A stretch of 64,000 nt of DNA from Sneathiella sp. P13V-1 (lineage in GTDB: Bacteria > Pseudomonadota > Alphaproteobacteria > Sneathiellales > Sneathiellaceae). The translations under genes and the position numbers were made by a program. The stretch spans positions 868,001 to 932,000 of the forward strand of contig NZ_WYEU01000002.1 in assembly GCF_015143595.1 (NCBI RefSeq), given 5' to 3'. A model generated the notes under the pieces. That model saw nothing but the letters and a program-made list of their open reading frames with translations, was not told the origin of the DNA and made no database searches. This document shows, one piece after another, positions 35,480 through 43,842 of this stretch (its first letter is position 1; each line of letters opens with the position of its first letter).

Positions 35480-36325
35480 TTAGTCTTTTGGTGTCGCTAT
35501 TGCAGGTAAGGAAAGAAGGTAATCGGCCATCGCTGCACGATCTTCAAGGGAAAGCCTTGATGTGCCTTGACTGATGACGATCCCCATTTCCCCTTGCACA
35601 TCATCAAAGTTCGGCTTCATCCCGCTTTCGAAGAAACTGATCAGATCACCGCGAGACCATTCGCCAATACCATCGGCATGAGGTGTGATATTAGGAACTT
35701 TCCCGGCGGGTTCTGATTTCAAGGAGCCCGCCATAAAACGGTCTTGTATAAATCCACCCATCTGGTTTCTGGGTGTATGGCACTCACTGCAATGCCCCAA
35801 AGCGTGGGTAAGGTATTTGCCCCGCTCTTCTGGATCTATAGGCGTGTCATCGAAGAATAAAACACGCCAGAAAGCTTGAAGCCAGCGCCATGAAAAAGGA
35901 GCGCTTATTTCATGCTCTTTGTTCGCGATATCAGACGGTGCAACTGTTTTCAGAAATCCAAATATTTTTTTGGCATCTTCATCTGTCATTTTGGCGTAGC
36001 TGGGATAGGGAAAAGATGGAAAGTAGTATGAACCGTCAGGCCGAATACCGTGTTTAACAGCCTGAACAAATTGATCTTCTGTCCAGTTCCCAATACCGTT
36101 TTCTTCGTCTGGCGTAATATTTGGTGTGTAGAAGACTCCAAACGGTGTCTTGAGAGCGTGCCCGCCTGCAAAGGGTGTAGCTCCCTCTTCTTTTGTATGG
36201 CAGCCTTTGCATCCGGCAATCGCAGTCAGATATTCACCTTCCGCAGCTTGTAAAAGTGAAGAAAATGAAAAAAGGCACACCATTCCCATCAATACCGAAA
36301 ACAGTATGCCTTTTAACAGTTTCAT
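35480..36325 (-). CDS. exported dihaem cytochrome c
   Basis: A 281-residue periplasmic protein with a signal peptide (residues 1-28) and two haem c sites: CKGCH at 39-43 and CSECH near residue 178. Surrounding sequence (TPFGVFYTPNITPDEENGIG and NITPHADGIGEWSRGDL) is typical of the dihaem subunits of membrane-bound dehydrogenases. It may accept electrons from a dehydrogenase encoded elsewhere. It follows the cytochrome c' gene by five bases, so they are cotranscribed. Confidence 0.87.
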   Translation of the reverse strand: MKLLKGILFSVLMGMVCLFSFSSLLQAAEGEYLTAIAGCKGCHTKEEGATPFAGGHALKTPFGVFYTPNITPDEENGIGNWTEDQFVQAVKHGIRPDGSYYFPSFPYPSYAKMTDEDAKKIFGFLKTVAPSDIANKEHEISAPFSWRWLQAFWRVLFFDDTPIDPEERGKYLTHALGHCSECHTPRNQMGGFIQDRFMAGSLKSEPAGKVPNITPHADGIGEWSRGDLISFFESGMKPNFDDVQGEMGIVISQGTSRLSLEDRAAMADYLLSLPAIATPKD

Positions 36326-36330
36326 AGATA

Positions 36331-36801
36331 TTAGTGCTCAGGTGTCCGGAAAGGTTTGTGGCATCCACCACATGTTTTACCAGTTGCACCGAGTGCTGCA
36401 CCTATGGTTGCCTGATCTTTCGTCATCACTGCCGTATATAATTTGACTGCAGCAGACTCGAAATTTTCAGCTGCTTTGGCAAACGCCTCTGGCTGCGCCC
36501 AGATTTCTTCTTTTGATCTTGTCTTCGGACCACCTGATCCTTCTGGAAACAGGTTTTTCATTTCTTCAGAAATAGCGACTATCCGTTTCGCATGCTCTTC
36601 TAAAGCCGGGGAAAAACCAGCCTCACCTTTAGCAAACCCGGCAATGGCTTTCATGCCCGCGCCAAGCTCTTTCATTTTGGCAATACGCATATCCGCGTCT
36701 TTGTTACCAGTACTGCCTTCATGGGCGGATGCCGCAACAATGCCCGTCCCCAAGGTTAAAGCAACTCCACCTGCTACAAATAATTTTATGACTTTATTCA
36801 T
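36331..36801 (-). CDS. cytochrome c'/c-556 type protein
   Basis: A 156-residue protein with a signal peptide (residues 1-27) and a four-helix-bundle pattern ending in the haem site TCGGCHKPFR, with CxxCH at 144-148 close to the C-terminus, as in cytochromes c' and c-556. Such proteins bind NO or act as electron carriers. It lies between an exported protein of unknown family upstream and the dihaem cytochrome downstream. Confidence 0.88.
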   Translation of the reverse strand: MNKVIKLFVAGGVALTLGTGIVAASAHEGSTGNKDADMRIAKMKELGAGMKAIAGFAKGEAGFSPALEEHAKRIVAISEEMKNLFPEGSGGPKTRSKEEIWAQPEAFAKAAENFESAAVKLYTAVMTKDQATIGAALGATGKTCGGCHKPFRTPEH

Positions 36802-36878
36802 TAGCTCATCCCACTTTGTTTTAATTATCCTACTAAATAAGCAAATAGTGACAAAATTCGGGCAGGAAAGTGACAGTG

Positions 36879-37286
36879 CTATTCCGTCACGTTCACAGTC
36901 ATGGTTTTTCCACCATAACCATGTTTTTTATCCCTCGCCCTCACCGTAATTTTTTTAACCTCCATCGGAATTGACAAAGACATGGACCGGGTGAAAGGCT
37001 GTTCATTTTCATGAGGGTGCATCAAGATACGGGAGCCCAATACCTTCCCTGCTTCATCCAATACATCCCATTGGTCCGCGTAATGACCCCACCCAGTATC
37101 ATCATGCGCAACTGTCACAGAAATTCGGTACATATCCGCGTTTGATTTCGTCAGTTTCACCCCGATCACATCCGCCTTGCCTGCAAATGCAGGGCTTGAC
37201 GCCAGCAGGACAAAAGCGCACATAATCAGTATCATAGATTTCCGAAATCCATTTCCTAAACAGGCGAAACTCTTCATGACGAACAT
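36879..37286 (-). CDS. exported hypothetical protein
   Basis: A 135-residue protein with a signal peptide ending near SSPAFA. The mature part is all-beta in pattern (YRISVTVAHDDTGWGHYADQW and LMHPHENEQPFTRSM) with several histidines. I recognise no family, though the position before cytochrome genes suggests a periplasmic redox or metal role. GAGGG lies five bases before the ATG at 37286; ATGs at 37277 and 37235 are alternatives. With the first choice its 5' end overlaps the divergent LOG gene by 11 bases. Confidence 0.6.
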   Translation of the reverse strand: MFVMKSFACLGNGFRKSMILIMCAFVLLASSPAFAGKADVIGVKLTKSNADMYRISVTVAHDDTGWGHYADQWDVLDEAGKVLGSRILMHPHENEQPFTRSMSLSIPMEVKKITVRARDKKHGYGGKTMTVNVTE

Positions 37287-37860
37287 TACTTCCCTCTGTG
37301 TCTACTGCGGTTCCAAAATGCCAGCTGATGAAGACTTTAAAAAAGCTGCGCACAATCTAGGGCTTCAGCTTGGTCAGAATGACATCACCCTTGTTTATGG
37401 AGGTGGTCATGTTGGCCTGATGGGGATCACGGCCGATGCGACACTGGAAGCTAACGGAAAGGTTATCGGTATTATTCCCGAACATCTACACGAGATTGAG
37501 GTTAGTCACGAAGATTTGACGGAGCTGTATGTGGTGGACAGCATGCACACGCGTAAACAGATGATGTTTGAAAAATCTGATGCATTTGTCGTTCTACCAG
37601 GGGGCCTTGGTACCCTGGATGAAACCTTTGAAATGATCACCTGGCGTCAGCTTAAATTGCATGACAAACCTATCATTCTCGTGAACTACAAAGATTACTG
37701 GAAACCGTTTATGGATCTGGTTCATCACATGATCAAAGCAGGCTTTGTCGAAGCCGGTGCGCTGAACTATTTCACAGTTGTAGAAAGCCTTGATGACGTG
37801 CTTCCAGCAATTAAAAGCTCTCCCGACGCAAAAATCGACGCAGATATTCGAAAAATGTGA
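37276..37860 (+). CDS. LOG-family nucleoside monophosphate phosphoribohydrolase
   Basis: A 194-residue Rossmann-like protein. VYCGSKM near the N-terminus and PGGLGTLDETFEMITWRQL are the LOG signature (PGGxGTxxE). These enzymes split ribose 5-phosphate from adenine-type nucleotides; in plants and some bacteria they release cytokinins. The ATG at 37276 is the first that gives the family length. It is head to head with the exported hypothetical gene, with overlapping 5' ends. Confidence 0.87.
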   Translation: MTNITSLCVYCGSKMPADEDFKKAAHNLGLQLGQNDITLVYGGGHVGLMGITADATLEANGKVIGIIPEHLHEIEVSHEDLTELYVVDSMHTRKQMMFEKSDAFVVLPGGLGTLDETFEMITWRQLKLHDKPIILVNYKDYWKPFMDLVHHMIKAGFVEAGALNYFTVVESLDDVLPAIKSSPDAKIDADIRKM

Positions 37861-37890
37861 GAAAAAATGTCACATTTTGCAAAGCACAAC

Positions 37891-37909
37891 TTGCTTGTTC
37901 TGCAAGCAA
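37891..37909. repeat. inverted repeat upstream of icd
   Basis: TTGCTTG-TTCTG-CAAGCAA is a perfect 7-bp inverted repeat in the 102-base gap before icd. There is no T-run. It may be an operator or a transcript hairpin. Confidence 0.4.
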
Positions 37910-37962
37910 TGCTATTTTGCGCGCACTGAACAAATTTGTTAGGCGAAGAAGGATCTCTCAAC

Positions 37963-39177
37963 ATGGCAAAGATTCAAGTCAAGAATCCAGTTGTTGAACT
38001 GGACGGTGACGAAATGACCCGGATTATCTGGGACTTCATTAAGAAGAAACTCATCCTCCCTTACCTGGATATCGACCTGAAATATTACGATCTGGGCATG
38101 GAATCACGTGATGCCACAAACGACCAGATCACTGTTGATGCTGCAAATGCCATCAAGCAGTATGGCGTTGGTGTTAAATGTGCGACCATCACACCTGATG
38201 AGCAGCGTGTTGAAGAGTTCGATCTGAAAGAAATGTACCGCTCCCCTAACGGAACTATCCGTAATATTCTGGGTGGTACAGTTTTCCGTGAACCTATTAT
38301 CTGTAGCAATGTACCTCGTCTGGTTCCAGGCTGGACAGACCCAATCGTTATTGGCCGTCACGCATTTGGTGACCAGTACCGTGCAACGGACATGCTGATC
38401 CCGGGTCCTGGTAAACTGACAATGAAATACACACCTGCCGATGGCGGTGAGGAAATGGAATTCGAAATCTTCGATTTCCCTGATGCCGGTGTTGCTATGG
38501 GCATGTACAACCTGGATGAAAGCATCCGTGGTTTCGCCCGTGCCTGCATGAACTACGGTCTTGCACGCGGCTGGCCTGTGTATCTCTCCACTAAAAACAC
38601 CATCATGAAAAAATATGACGGTCGTTTTAAAGATCTGTTCGAAGAAGTTTATCAGAACGAGTTTAAAGCAGAATTTGACAAAGCAGGTATCACATACGAA
38701 CACCGTCTGATCGACGACATGGTTGCATGTGCCATGAAATGGTCCGGTAAATTTGTATGGGCATGTAAAAACTATGACGGCGACGTACAGTCCGACACAG
38801 TTGCACAAGGCTTTGGCTCTCTCGGCCTGATGACATCCGTTCTGATGACACCAGACGGACAGACAGTTGAAGCTGAAGCGGCTCACGGTACAGTGACACG
38901 TCACTACCGCGAACACCAGAAAGGCAACGAAACTTCCACAAACCCAATCGCGTCTATCTTCGCATGGACACGTGGACTTCTGCACCGTGCCAAACTGGAC
39001 GGCAATGATGAGTTGAAAGTTTTTGCTGAAACACTTGAAAAAGTTTGTGTCGCTACCGTTGAAGGCGGCGAAATGACAAAAGACCTGGCCCTTCTTGTAG
39101 GACCAGATCAGTCATGGCTGACAACAAACGAGTTCCTGGCAGCGATTGACCGGAACCTGCAAAAAGAATTGGGCTAA
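37963..39177 (+). CDS. icd: NADP-dependent isocitrate dehydrogenase
   Basis: A 404-residue enzyme of the eukaryotic-like dimeric type used by alphaproteobacteria: [20 protein letters not shown], the substrate loop KSPNGTIRN-like [20 protein letters not shown], and the metal-binding DDMVA segment followed by [20 protein letters not shown] are present. It oxidises isocitrate to 2-oxoglutarate in the TCA cycle. The ATG at 37963 has AAGGA upstream; an in-frame start at 37936 is not needed. A strong terminator follows. Confidence 0.95.
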   Translation: MAKIQVKNPVVELDGDEMTRIIWDFIKKKLILPYLDIDLKYYDLGMESRDATNDQITVDAANAIKQYGVGVKCATITPDEQRVEEFDLKEMYRSPNGTIRNILGGTVFREPIICSNVPRLVPGWTDPIVIGRHAFGDQYRATDMLIPGPGKLTMKYTPADGGEEMEFEIFDFPDAGVAMGMYNLDESIRGFARACMNYGLARGWPVYLSTKNTIMKKYDGRFKDLFEEVYQNEFKAEFDKAGITYEHRLIDDMVACAMKWSGKFVWACKNYDGDVQSDTVAQGFGSLGLMTSVLMTPDGQTVEAEAAHGTVTRHYREHQKGNETSTNPIASIFAWTRGLLHRAKLDGNDELKVFAETLEKVCVATVEGGEMTKDLALLVGPDQSWLTTNEFLAAIDRNLQKELG

Positions 39178-39193
39178 ATTCCCATTCATATTT

Positions 39194-39223
39194 AAAAAGG
39201 CCGGTTTTTGCCGGCCTTTTTTT
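39194..39223 (+). terminator. terminator after icd
   Basis: AAAAAGGCCGG pairs with CCGGCCTTTTT around a 6-base loop and is followed by further T residues. Confidence 0.92.
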
Positions 39224-39343
39224 GTGTCCGGTGGGCATAAATGACACATCCCCCAAACGAACACACCTTAACCATTTATTAACTATTTTACCGAAATTCC
39301 TGCTCTGACTAATATAGCTCTGTATTCAGAGGGGGATGCGGTG

Positions 39344-39958
39344 ATGAAAATCAGATTGAGACGGGTTTGGTTTGCTCTTTCGGCGTTGTTGGCGCCGATA
39401 GTTGCTTCAACTACCGTGAATGCGGCCTCTCTTAATCTTGTTGAAACGCCACCTCTTGGTTACAACAACCAATCTAACCTCAGTATTACCGGGGCGACTT
39501 TCACCTCCAATTCTGGCTACCACTTGTACACAGGTTTCCCTGGAGATGGGAATAACGGAACGATCTGTGCCGGTGGTTCTCTGGATTGTCTCGGGGATCT
39601 TTGGGTGAATTTTGACGCGCCTGTCAAAAACGTATCCATCGATTTTTTAGGATACGATCAAGGGGATGAGGTTTTTGTCACCCTTTTTGATCTTAATAAT
39701 AATCCATTAAGTTCAATCGGTGTGACAGGAAATGGGACAGTTCAGTTCGTTGGTCCTTTTGAAGTGTCCCGTATTTTCCTCAACAATGACTCAAATACGA
39801 ACCTGCCTTTAAACCCGCGCGGAATGCTTTACCAGAATTTCAAATTTGATCTGGTGACGCCGGACGTGATCAGTTCCGTCCCCTTGCCCGCTGGTCTTCC
39901 CCTATTTGCGGCGGGGATTGCTATAGCGGGCTTTCTGGTGCGCAGGAAACGTAAATAA
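39344..39958 (+). CDS. VPLPA-CTERM sorting-domain protein
   Basis: A 204-residue exported protein: signal peptide (residues 1-28, ending VNA), a beta-rich domain with glycine and asparagine repeats, and a C-terminal sorting tag SSVPLPAGLPLFAAGIAIAG followed by RRKRK. This is the VPLPA-CTERM variant of PEP-CTERM, processed by an exosortase at the membrane. GAGGGGG precedes the ATG at 39344. No exosortase gene is in the window, so the partner must lie elsewhere. Confidence 0.88.
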   Translation: MKIRLRRVWFALSALLAPIVASTTVNAASLNLVETPPLGYNNQSNLSITGATFTSNSGYHLYTGFPGDGNNGTICAGGSLDCLGDLWVNFDAPVKNVSIDFLGYDQGDEVFVTLFDLNNNPLSSIGVTGNGTVQFVGPFEVSRIFLNNDSNTNLPLNPRGMLYQNFKFDLVTPDVISSVPLPAGLPLFAAGIAIAGFLVRRKRK

Positions 39959-39959
39959 C

Positions 39960-40304
39960 CTATCCATTTTGTTTAACGCTATCTTCTGGTGTCTCATTGC
40001 GCTCAGACATGCCGTAATCCCGAAGCACTTCTGTCACTCTCAAGCGGTAGTCTTTGAAATAGGTATGCCGCCCTTTTTTCTGAGCGTCCCTATGACTAGG
40101 AAGATTGCGCCATTCTCTGACTGCCTCCTCATCTCGAAAGAAGGAAAGTGATAAAAGTTTTCCTTCATGCGTCAGGCTCTGGAAACGCTCTACGGAAATA
40201 AAGCCATCAATCTGCTCAAGCTCAGCTTTTAATGTAGCGGCAACATCCAGATATGAGTTTAGATATTCCGGTTTGACCTCTACTTCAAATATGACAGCAA
40301 TCAT
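39960..40304 (-). CDS. antibiotic biosynthesis monooxygenase (ABM) domain protein
   Basis: A 114-residue protein with the dimeric alpha-beta barrel ABM pattern: MIAVIFEVEVKPEYLNSYLD, GFISVERFQSLT, SLSFFRDEEAVREWR and a final HxxA-like region. Such small proteins include quinol monooxygenases and haem-degrading enzymes. It is followed closely by the lipocalin-like gene on the same strand, upstream in transcription. No specific substrate is evident. Confidence 0.75.
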   Translation of the reverse strand: MIAVIFEVEVKPEYLNSYLDVAATLKAELEQIDGFISVERFQSLTHEGKLLSLSFFRDEEAVREWRNLPSHRDAQKKGRHTYFKDYRLRVTEVLRDYGMSERNETPEDSVKQNG

Positions 40305-40325
40305 GGCTCTATTTCCTTAAATCCC

Positions 40326-40748
40326 TTAATAAACAGGTGCGCTTCTCTTCCAAAGAAGCTCATTTGAATACTCTGCCCCGTCACGCCCCTTCTGTGGCGT
40401 TGTCTTCAACAAGAGGTTATCCCCTTGCCAAATGATGGTTCGAATAAGATCGGTGCCGAGCCACTCCGGAATTGTCGATAAACTTACCTCATGAAAAACT
40501 TCATCGCCCTTCACATAAAAGCGACCACCATAGGAAAGTGACTTTTTAGCTGACGTGTCACTACGCGCAGGTTCATCTCCAAAGTCAGCACGCATCAGAA
40601 ATCCTGACATCATTCCTTCGCGAGTGTAGATAAGCTGGCCTTTTCCGTCTTCTCCCATGGGGAAGCTATAAAACTCACCATTGCGAACAGAACGCCAGTC
40701 TTGCAACTCCCAAACGCCGATAAGTTTTTCGACAATCTCTTGAGACAT
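40326..40748 (-). CDS. lipocalin-like domain protein
   Basis: A 140-residue protein with a lipocalin-like beta barrel: KLIGVWELQDWRSVRNGEFYSFPMG, GQLIYTREGMMSGFLMR and the C-terminal NLLLKTTP strands. No signal peptide. The ATG at 40748 has AAGGG seven bases upstream; a longer in-frame start overlaps the recA terminator. It and the ABM gene downstream are one likely unit of unknown function, possibly small-molecule handling. Confidence 0.75.
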   Translation of the reverse strand: MSQEIVEKLIGVWELQDWRSVRNGEFYSFPMGEDGKGQLIYTREGMMSGFLMRADFGDEPARSDTSAKKSLSYGGRFYVKGDEVFHEVSLSTIPEWLGTDLIRTIIWQGDNLLLKTTPQKGRDGAEYSNELLWKRSAPVY

Positions 40749-40810
40749 AGATTTTCCCTTATTTTTATTATTTTCGTTAGTCTGCATCAGATTGCCCCAA
40801 AAGCCGAGAC

Positions 40811-40840
40811 AAAAAAACCGGCCGCGAAGGGCCGGTTTTT
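40811..40840 (-). terminator. terminator after recA
   Basis: AAAACCGGCC pairs with GGCCGGTTTT, with a T-run on the minus strand. It closes the recA transcript and lies upstream of the lipocalin-like gene. Confidence 0.9.
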
Positions 40841-40859
40841 GTTTCAAGTTACATTCGAC

Positions 40860-41924
40860 TTATTCGCTTTCATCCTCTTCAGGGGTGCCTTGCATTTCAT
40901 CCCCAAGGATACCGGCATTAGCGCGGATTTTGTTTTCAATTTCCGCAGTCATTTCCGGGTTTTCTTTCAGAAAGGTTTTCGCCTGTTCTCGTCCCTGACC
41001 AATACGCTGGCTATCGTAGGAATACCAGGATCCGGATTTCTCAACGATTTCGGCCTTTACACCCAGATCCAGGATCTCACCCATTTTGGAGATGCCTTCG
41101 CCATACATGATGTCAAATTCAACAACCTTGAACGGCGGGGCCACTTTGTTTTTTACCACTTTCACACGGGTCTGGTTGCCGACAATATCTTCCTTATTCT
41201 TAATCTGACCGATGCGGCGAATATCAAGACGAACGGATGCATAGAATTTCAGGGCGTTACCGCCGGTTGTTGTCTCAGGGTTACCGAACATCACACCGAT
41301 CTTCATACGGATCTGGTTGATGAAGATCACCATACAGTTAGAGCGTGAGATAGAGCCTGTCAGCTTACGAAGCGCCTGGCTCATCAAACGTGCTTGAAGA
41401 CCTACATGGGTATCGCCCATTTCGCCTTCCAACTCAGCCTGAGGCACCAGAGCAGCCACACTGTCAATAATCAGAACATCCACGGCGCCAGAGCGCACAA
41501 GTGTATCGGCAATTTCAAGGGATTGTTCCCCGGTATCGGGCTGAGAGATCAACAGCTCGTCAATATCCACACCCAATTTGCGGGCATAAACCGGATCAAG
41601 TGCATGTTCCGCATCCACGAACGCGCAAGTACCACCGGCTTTTTGGGCCTCTGCCACGACGTGCAGCGCCAATGTGGTTTTACCAGAGCTTTCCGGTCCG
41701 TAAATTTCAACAATACGTCCCTTAGGCAATCCACCAATGCCAAGGGCGATATCCAATCCCAACGATCCTGTAGAGATAGCCTCAATATCCAGGGCTTCCT
41801 GCTGACCCAGTTTCATAACCGAGCCTTTACCGAAGGCCCGTTCAATCTGACCCATTGCTGCTTCTAGAGCTTTTTTCTTATCCATGCTACCTGCTTCGAC
41901 GAGTTTCAATGCTGCTTGTACCAT
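40860..41924 (-). CDS. recA: recombinase RecA
   Basis: A 354-residue RecA: Walker [14 protein letters not shown], Walker [17 protein letters not shown] loop 2 [25 protein letters not shown] and the C-terminal acidic tail ending EEDESE. It carries out homologous pairing and triggers LexA self-cleavage. The ATG at 41924 has GGGGGA upstream and gives the short N-terminal extension common in alphaproteobacteria; ATGs at 41936 and 41885 are alternatives. Two LexA-type sites lie in its promoter region. Confidence 0.96.
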   Translation of the reverse strand: MVQAALKLVEAGSMDKKKALEAAMGQIERAFGKGSVMKLGQQEALDIEAISTGSLGLDIALGIGGLPKGRIVEIYGPESSGKTTLALHVVAEAQKAGGTCAFVDAEHALDPVYARKLGVDIDELLISQPDTGEQSLEIADTLVRSGAVDVLIIDSVAALVPQAELEGEMGDTHVGLQARLMSQALRKLTGSISRSNCMVIFINQIRMKIGVMFGNPETTTGGNALKFYASVRLDIRRIGQIKNKEDIVGNQTRVKVVKNKVAPPFKVVEFDIMYGEGISKMGEILDLGVKAEIVEKSGSWYSYDSQRIGQGREQAKTFLKENPEMTAEIENKIRANAGILGDEMQGTPEEDESE

Positions 41925-41973
41925 CTGGTCCCCCATCCTTATTTCATAGGATCACTGCGGATGCAATAAAAGC

Positions 41974-42001
41974 AATGTACATGTTTTGTTCTCATTAGCA
42001 A
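41974..42001 (-). promoter_or_regulatory. predicted recA promoter with a near-consensus SOS box
   Basis: On the minus strand TTGCTA and TACATT are 16 bases apart. Between them, at 41977-41991, is GTAC-N7-GTTC (plus-strand reading), one base off the alphaproteobacterial SOS consensus GTTC-N7-GTTC. This is a natural place for LexA to block the polymerase. Confidence 0.5.
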
Positions 42002-42042
42002 CATATTTTTAGAACATTGATGATAAATAGCTATTCGGATAT

Positions 42043-42057
42043 GTTCCTTGTATGTTC
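42043..42057. promoter_or_regulatory. consensus alphaproteobacterial SOS box
   Basis: GTTC-CTTGTAT-GTTC at 42043-42057 is an exact match to GTTC-N7-GTTC, the LexA site described in Rhodobacter, Rhizobium and relatives. It lies about 120 bases upstream of recA, and the other neighbour (the M56 gene) ends toward it, so recA is the expected target. Confidence 0.75.
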
Positions 42058-42149
42058 ACACTGGAAATATTGGGAAAATAAATCCTATATTTTACGATCA
42101 GTTCGGCAAGTTTCGAATCTAATGTACCCTTTCAGTAAGAGTTTTACGC

Positions 42150-42191
42150 AAAAAAATAACTGCAGAAATGTTTCGATTTTCTGCAGTTATT
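42150..42191 (-). terminator. terminator after the M56/BlaI operon
   Basis: AAATAACTGCAGAA pairs with TTCTGCAGTTATTT and is followed on the minus strand by a T-run. It ends the transcript of the M56 peptidase gene. Confidence 0.85.
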
Positions 42192-42217
42192 TAAATTCCC
42201 GATTTTTTAAGCGTATT

Positions 42218-43339
42218 CTATTTCGCTGTATTTCCCTCATAAGAAGGTACAGGTATTGTTTTGTTCAGGGAGTTCATACGCTCAAGATTAATGATGGTGG
42301 AAAGCATCAAACGATCGTGTGACCAGTCTTTTGGATTGTGCATCAAAATTGAAGTCGCAAAGACGATCCCAACGAGAGAAAGCGAAACTGCTGCAGCAAC
42401 CAGTTTGGAGTCCTTCCGACCCTGATCACTTGTCATTGCAACGATGCGCTTTCGAAGCAAGCTGCGCTTTGATTTTTCAGAGTGGCTTTTCTCCACCAGT
42501 GCAACCGTCGGCAGTTGACCATGCTGCTCAGTGCTTGAACGACTTGCACGCAATAGGCACTCACAATAAGCGCGAATACCGTGAGGTGAACGGCGGACAA
42601 TGATCTGGTCGCATGCGTATTCACGCAGCATTCTGACTTGTGCGCACCAGACATAATACGCAGGGTTCCAGAAGAAAAGCGGTTTCAGGATTTCCATAAA
42701 GAATTCCCATTCCACATCGCCTTGACGGATATGCTGCAACTCATGGCCTACCGCAATCTGAAGATCCAATTGATGGGTCAGCATGCTTTCAGGAATGACG
42801 ATATAACGTTGAAACAACCCACGTGTTGAATAAGGAATTGAGATCTCATCACTTACCAAGATATGTACATAACGGAAGCGTTTCAGAAGATAACTATTCT
42901 TCAGTTGGACCCAAAGACGATACCCTTGCAGAACTAGTCGAAGGACAAAAAACATCGAAGTGGCGGCAAATAAACCAACGAATATTTTTGCTGATATACT
43001 GCTTAAATTTACAATTTCGCGAACGATTTCTTCACGGAGCCCAAGGGTTGACTGCAACTGCTCCGCGTCCATTTTGAAGTTACCATTTAGATAACCGGCG
43101 ACAATCATATCCGAAATGTTTAGAGAATTTTGTGAGGCCCAACCGCCAAAGAAATAAACGACAATGGGACTTAAGAATATGGCTCCGATGCTGCCATTCA
43201 GAAATAACAGCTGGGACTGGAAATTACTTTTCAGCCCAATACGAGGGGAGATCGCTAAAACCGTTGACCAAACCAAACACGTCACCAGCAAAAGTATGTT
43301 GGCATCTATGAATACGTCGAGTGCGGTTTCAACTGTCAT
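42218..43339 (-). CDS. M56-family (BlaR1-like) membrane peptidase
   Basis: A 373-residue membrane protein with three or four N-terminal helices, the zinc motif VGHELQHIRQGD near residue 190, a further Y.CAQVRMLREYACDQ segment (third ligand region), then a single helix and a short tail. M56 peptidases such as BlaR1/MecR1 cleave the partner BlaI-type repressor when they sense a signal outside the cell. There is no C-terminal penicillin-binding domain, so the signal is not a beta-lactam by this domain. Its ATG overlaps the blaI stop by four bases. Confidence 0.82.
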   Translation of the reverse strand: MTVETALDVFIDANILLLVTCLVWSTVLAISPRIGLKSNFQSQLLFLNGSIGAIFLSPIVVYFFGGWASQNSLNISDMIVAGYLNGNFKMDAEQLQSTLGLREEIVREIVNLSSISAKIFVGLFAATSMFFVLRLVLQGYRLWVQLKNSYLLKRFRYVHILVSDEISIPYSTRGLFQRYIVIPESMLTHQLDLQIAVGHELQHIRQGDVEWEFFMEILKPLFFWNPAYYVWCAQVRMLREYACDQIIVRRSPHGIRAYCECLLRASRSSTEQHGQLPTVALVEKSHSEKSKRSLLRKRIVAMTSDQGRKDSKLVAAAVSLSLVGIVFATSILMHNPKDWSHDRLMLSTIINLERMNSLNKTIPVPSYEGNTAK

Positions 43340-43725
43340 TTTTCTCCCAACCTCTTGTCGAGCAAATCTCTAATCTCCTGAAGAGCATCATCTGACAGTT
43401 TTTCATCATCGACTAATCGCGCGACTAGGGACGATGGTGTATTATTAAACAGCTTTGCAGATAGGTGCGCTAAGGATTTAGACTGATAATCAGCTTTTTC
43501 TATAGTTGGGGAGTAGACAAAGGACTTCTCAGTTTTCTCGCTAACAAGAAACTTTTTCTGCTCAAGAATTCGCATAATTGTGGACGCAGACGTGTAAGCA
43601 AGTTCACGTGGCGGGGAGAGATTTTTCATCACTTCTCGCACAGTGCCTTTACCCAAGTCCCAGACTGCATTCATAAATTCCAACTCAACTTCAGTCAGGA
43701 GTGTGTTGTCTTTCTTTTGTCGCAT
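43336..43725 (-). CDS. BlaI/MecI/CopY-family repressor
   Basis: A 129-residue winged-helix repressor of the BlaI type: LLTEVELEFMNAVWDLGKGTVREVMKN, then YTSASTIMRILEQKKFLVSEK, and a short helical C-terminus for dimer formation. Partner of the M56 peptidase encoded next. The promoter region has an ACTAA-N4-TTAGT palindrome between -35 and -10, and the glycerol importer promoter has the same motif, so both are candidate targets. A small reading frame precedes the ATG directly. Confidence 0.85.
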   Translation of the reverse strand: MRQKKDNTLLTEVELEFMNAVWDLGKGTVREVMKNLSPPRELAYTSASTIMRILEQKKFLVSEKTEKSFVYSPTIEKADYQSKSLAHLSAKLFNNTPSSLVARLVDDEKLSDDALQEIRDLLDKRLGEK

Positions 43726-43761
43726 TTAAAAAATGTCCACCATATCAAATGAGAATTTCAT
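43726..43761 (-). CDS. possible 11-codon leader peptide before blaI
   Basis: ATG at 43761 starts a short frame MKFSFDMVDIF whose TAA directly precedes the blaI ATG in the same frame. A strong GGGAGG lies 13 bases upstream of its ATG, while blaI itself has only a weak site. Translation of blaI may depend on reinitiation after this peptide. The spacing is long, so it may be chance. Confidence 0.3.
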   Translation of the reverse strand: MKFSFDMVDIF

Positions 43762-43802
43762 TGCTCGAGCGGTTCCTCCCTCACCAACTTTTATTTTCTT
43801 TT

Positions 43803-43831
43803 ACTATACTAAGATATTAGTTGATCGACAA
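43803..43831 (-). promoter_or_regulatory. blaI promoter with palindromic operator
   Basis: On the minus strand TTGTCG (-35, 43826-43831) and TATAGT (-10, 43803-43808) are exactly 17 bases apart. The spacer holds ACTAA-N4-TTAGT at 43808-43821. The motif also occurs twice in the glycerol importer promoter. Repression by BlaI on itself is the simplest reading. Confidence 0.65.
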
Positions 43832-43842
43832 GAACCCTCTTT

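Noticed and set aside
38104-38985. A 293-codon open frame antisense to icd
   Set aside because: It lies wholly inside the strongly conserved icd gene on the opposite strand, is rich in cysteine, histidine and phenylalanine as expected for a shadow frame, and has no ribosome-binding site.
42218-43725. Beta-lactam sensing by the M56/BlaI pair
   Set aside because: The M56 protein lacks the C-terminal penicillin-binding domain of BlaR1/MecR1, and no beta-lactamase is near.
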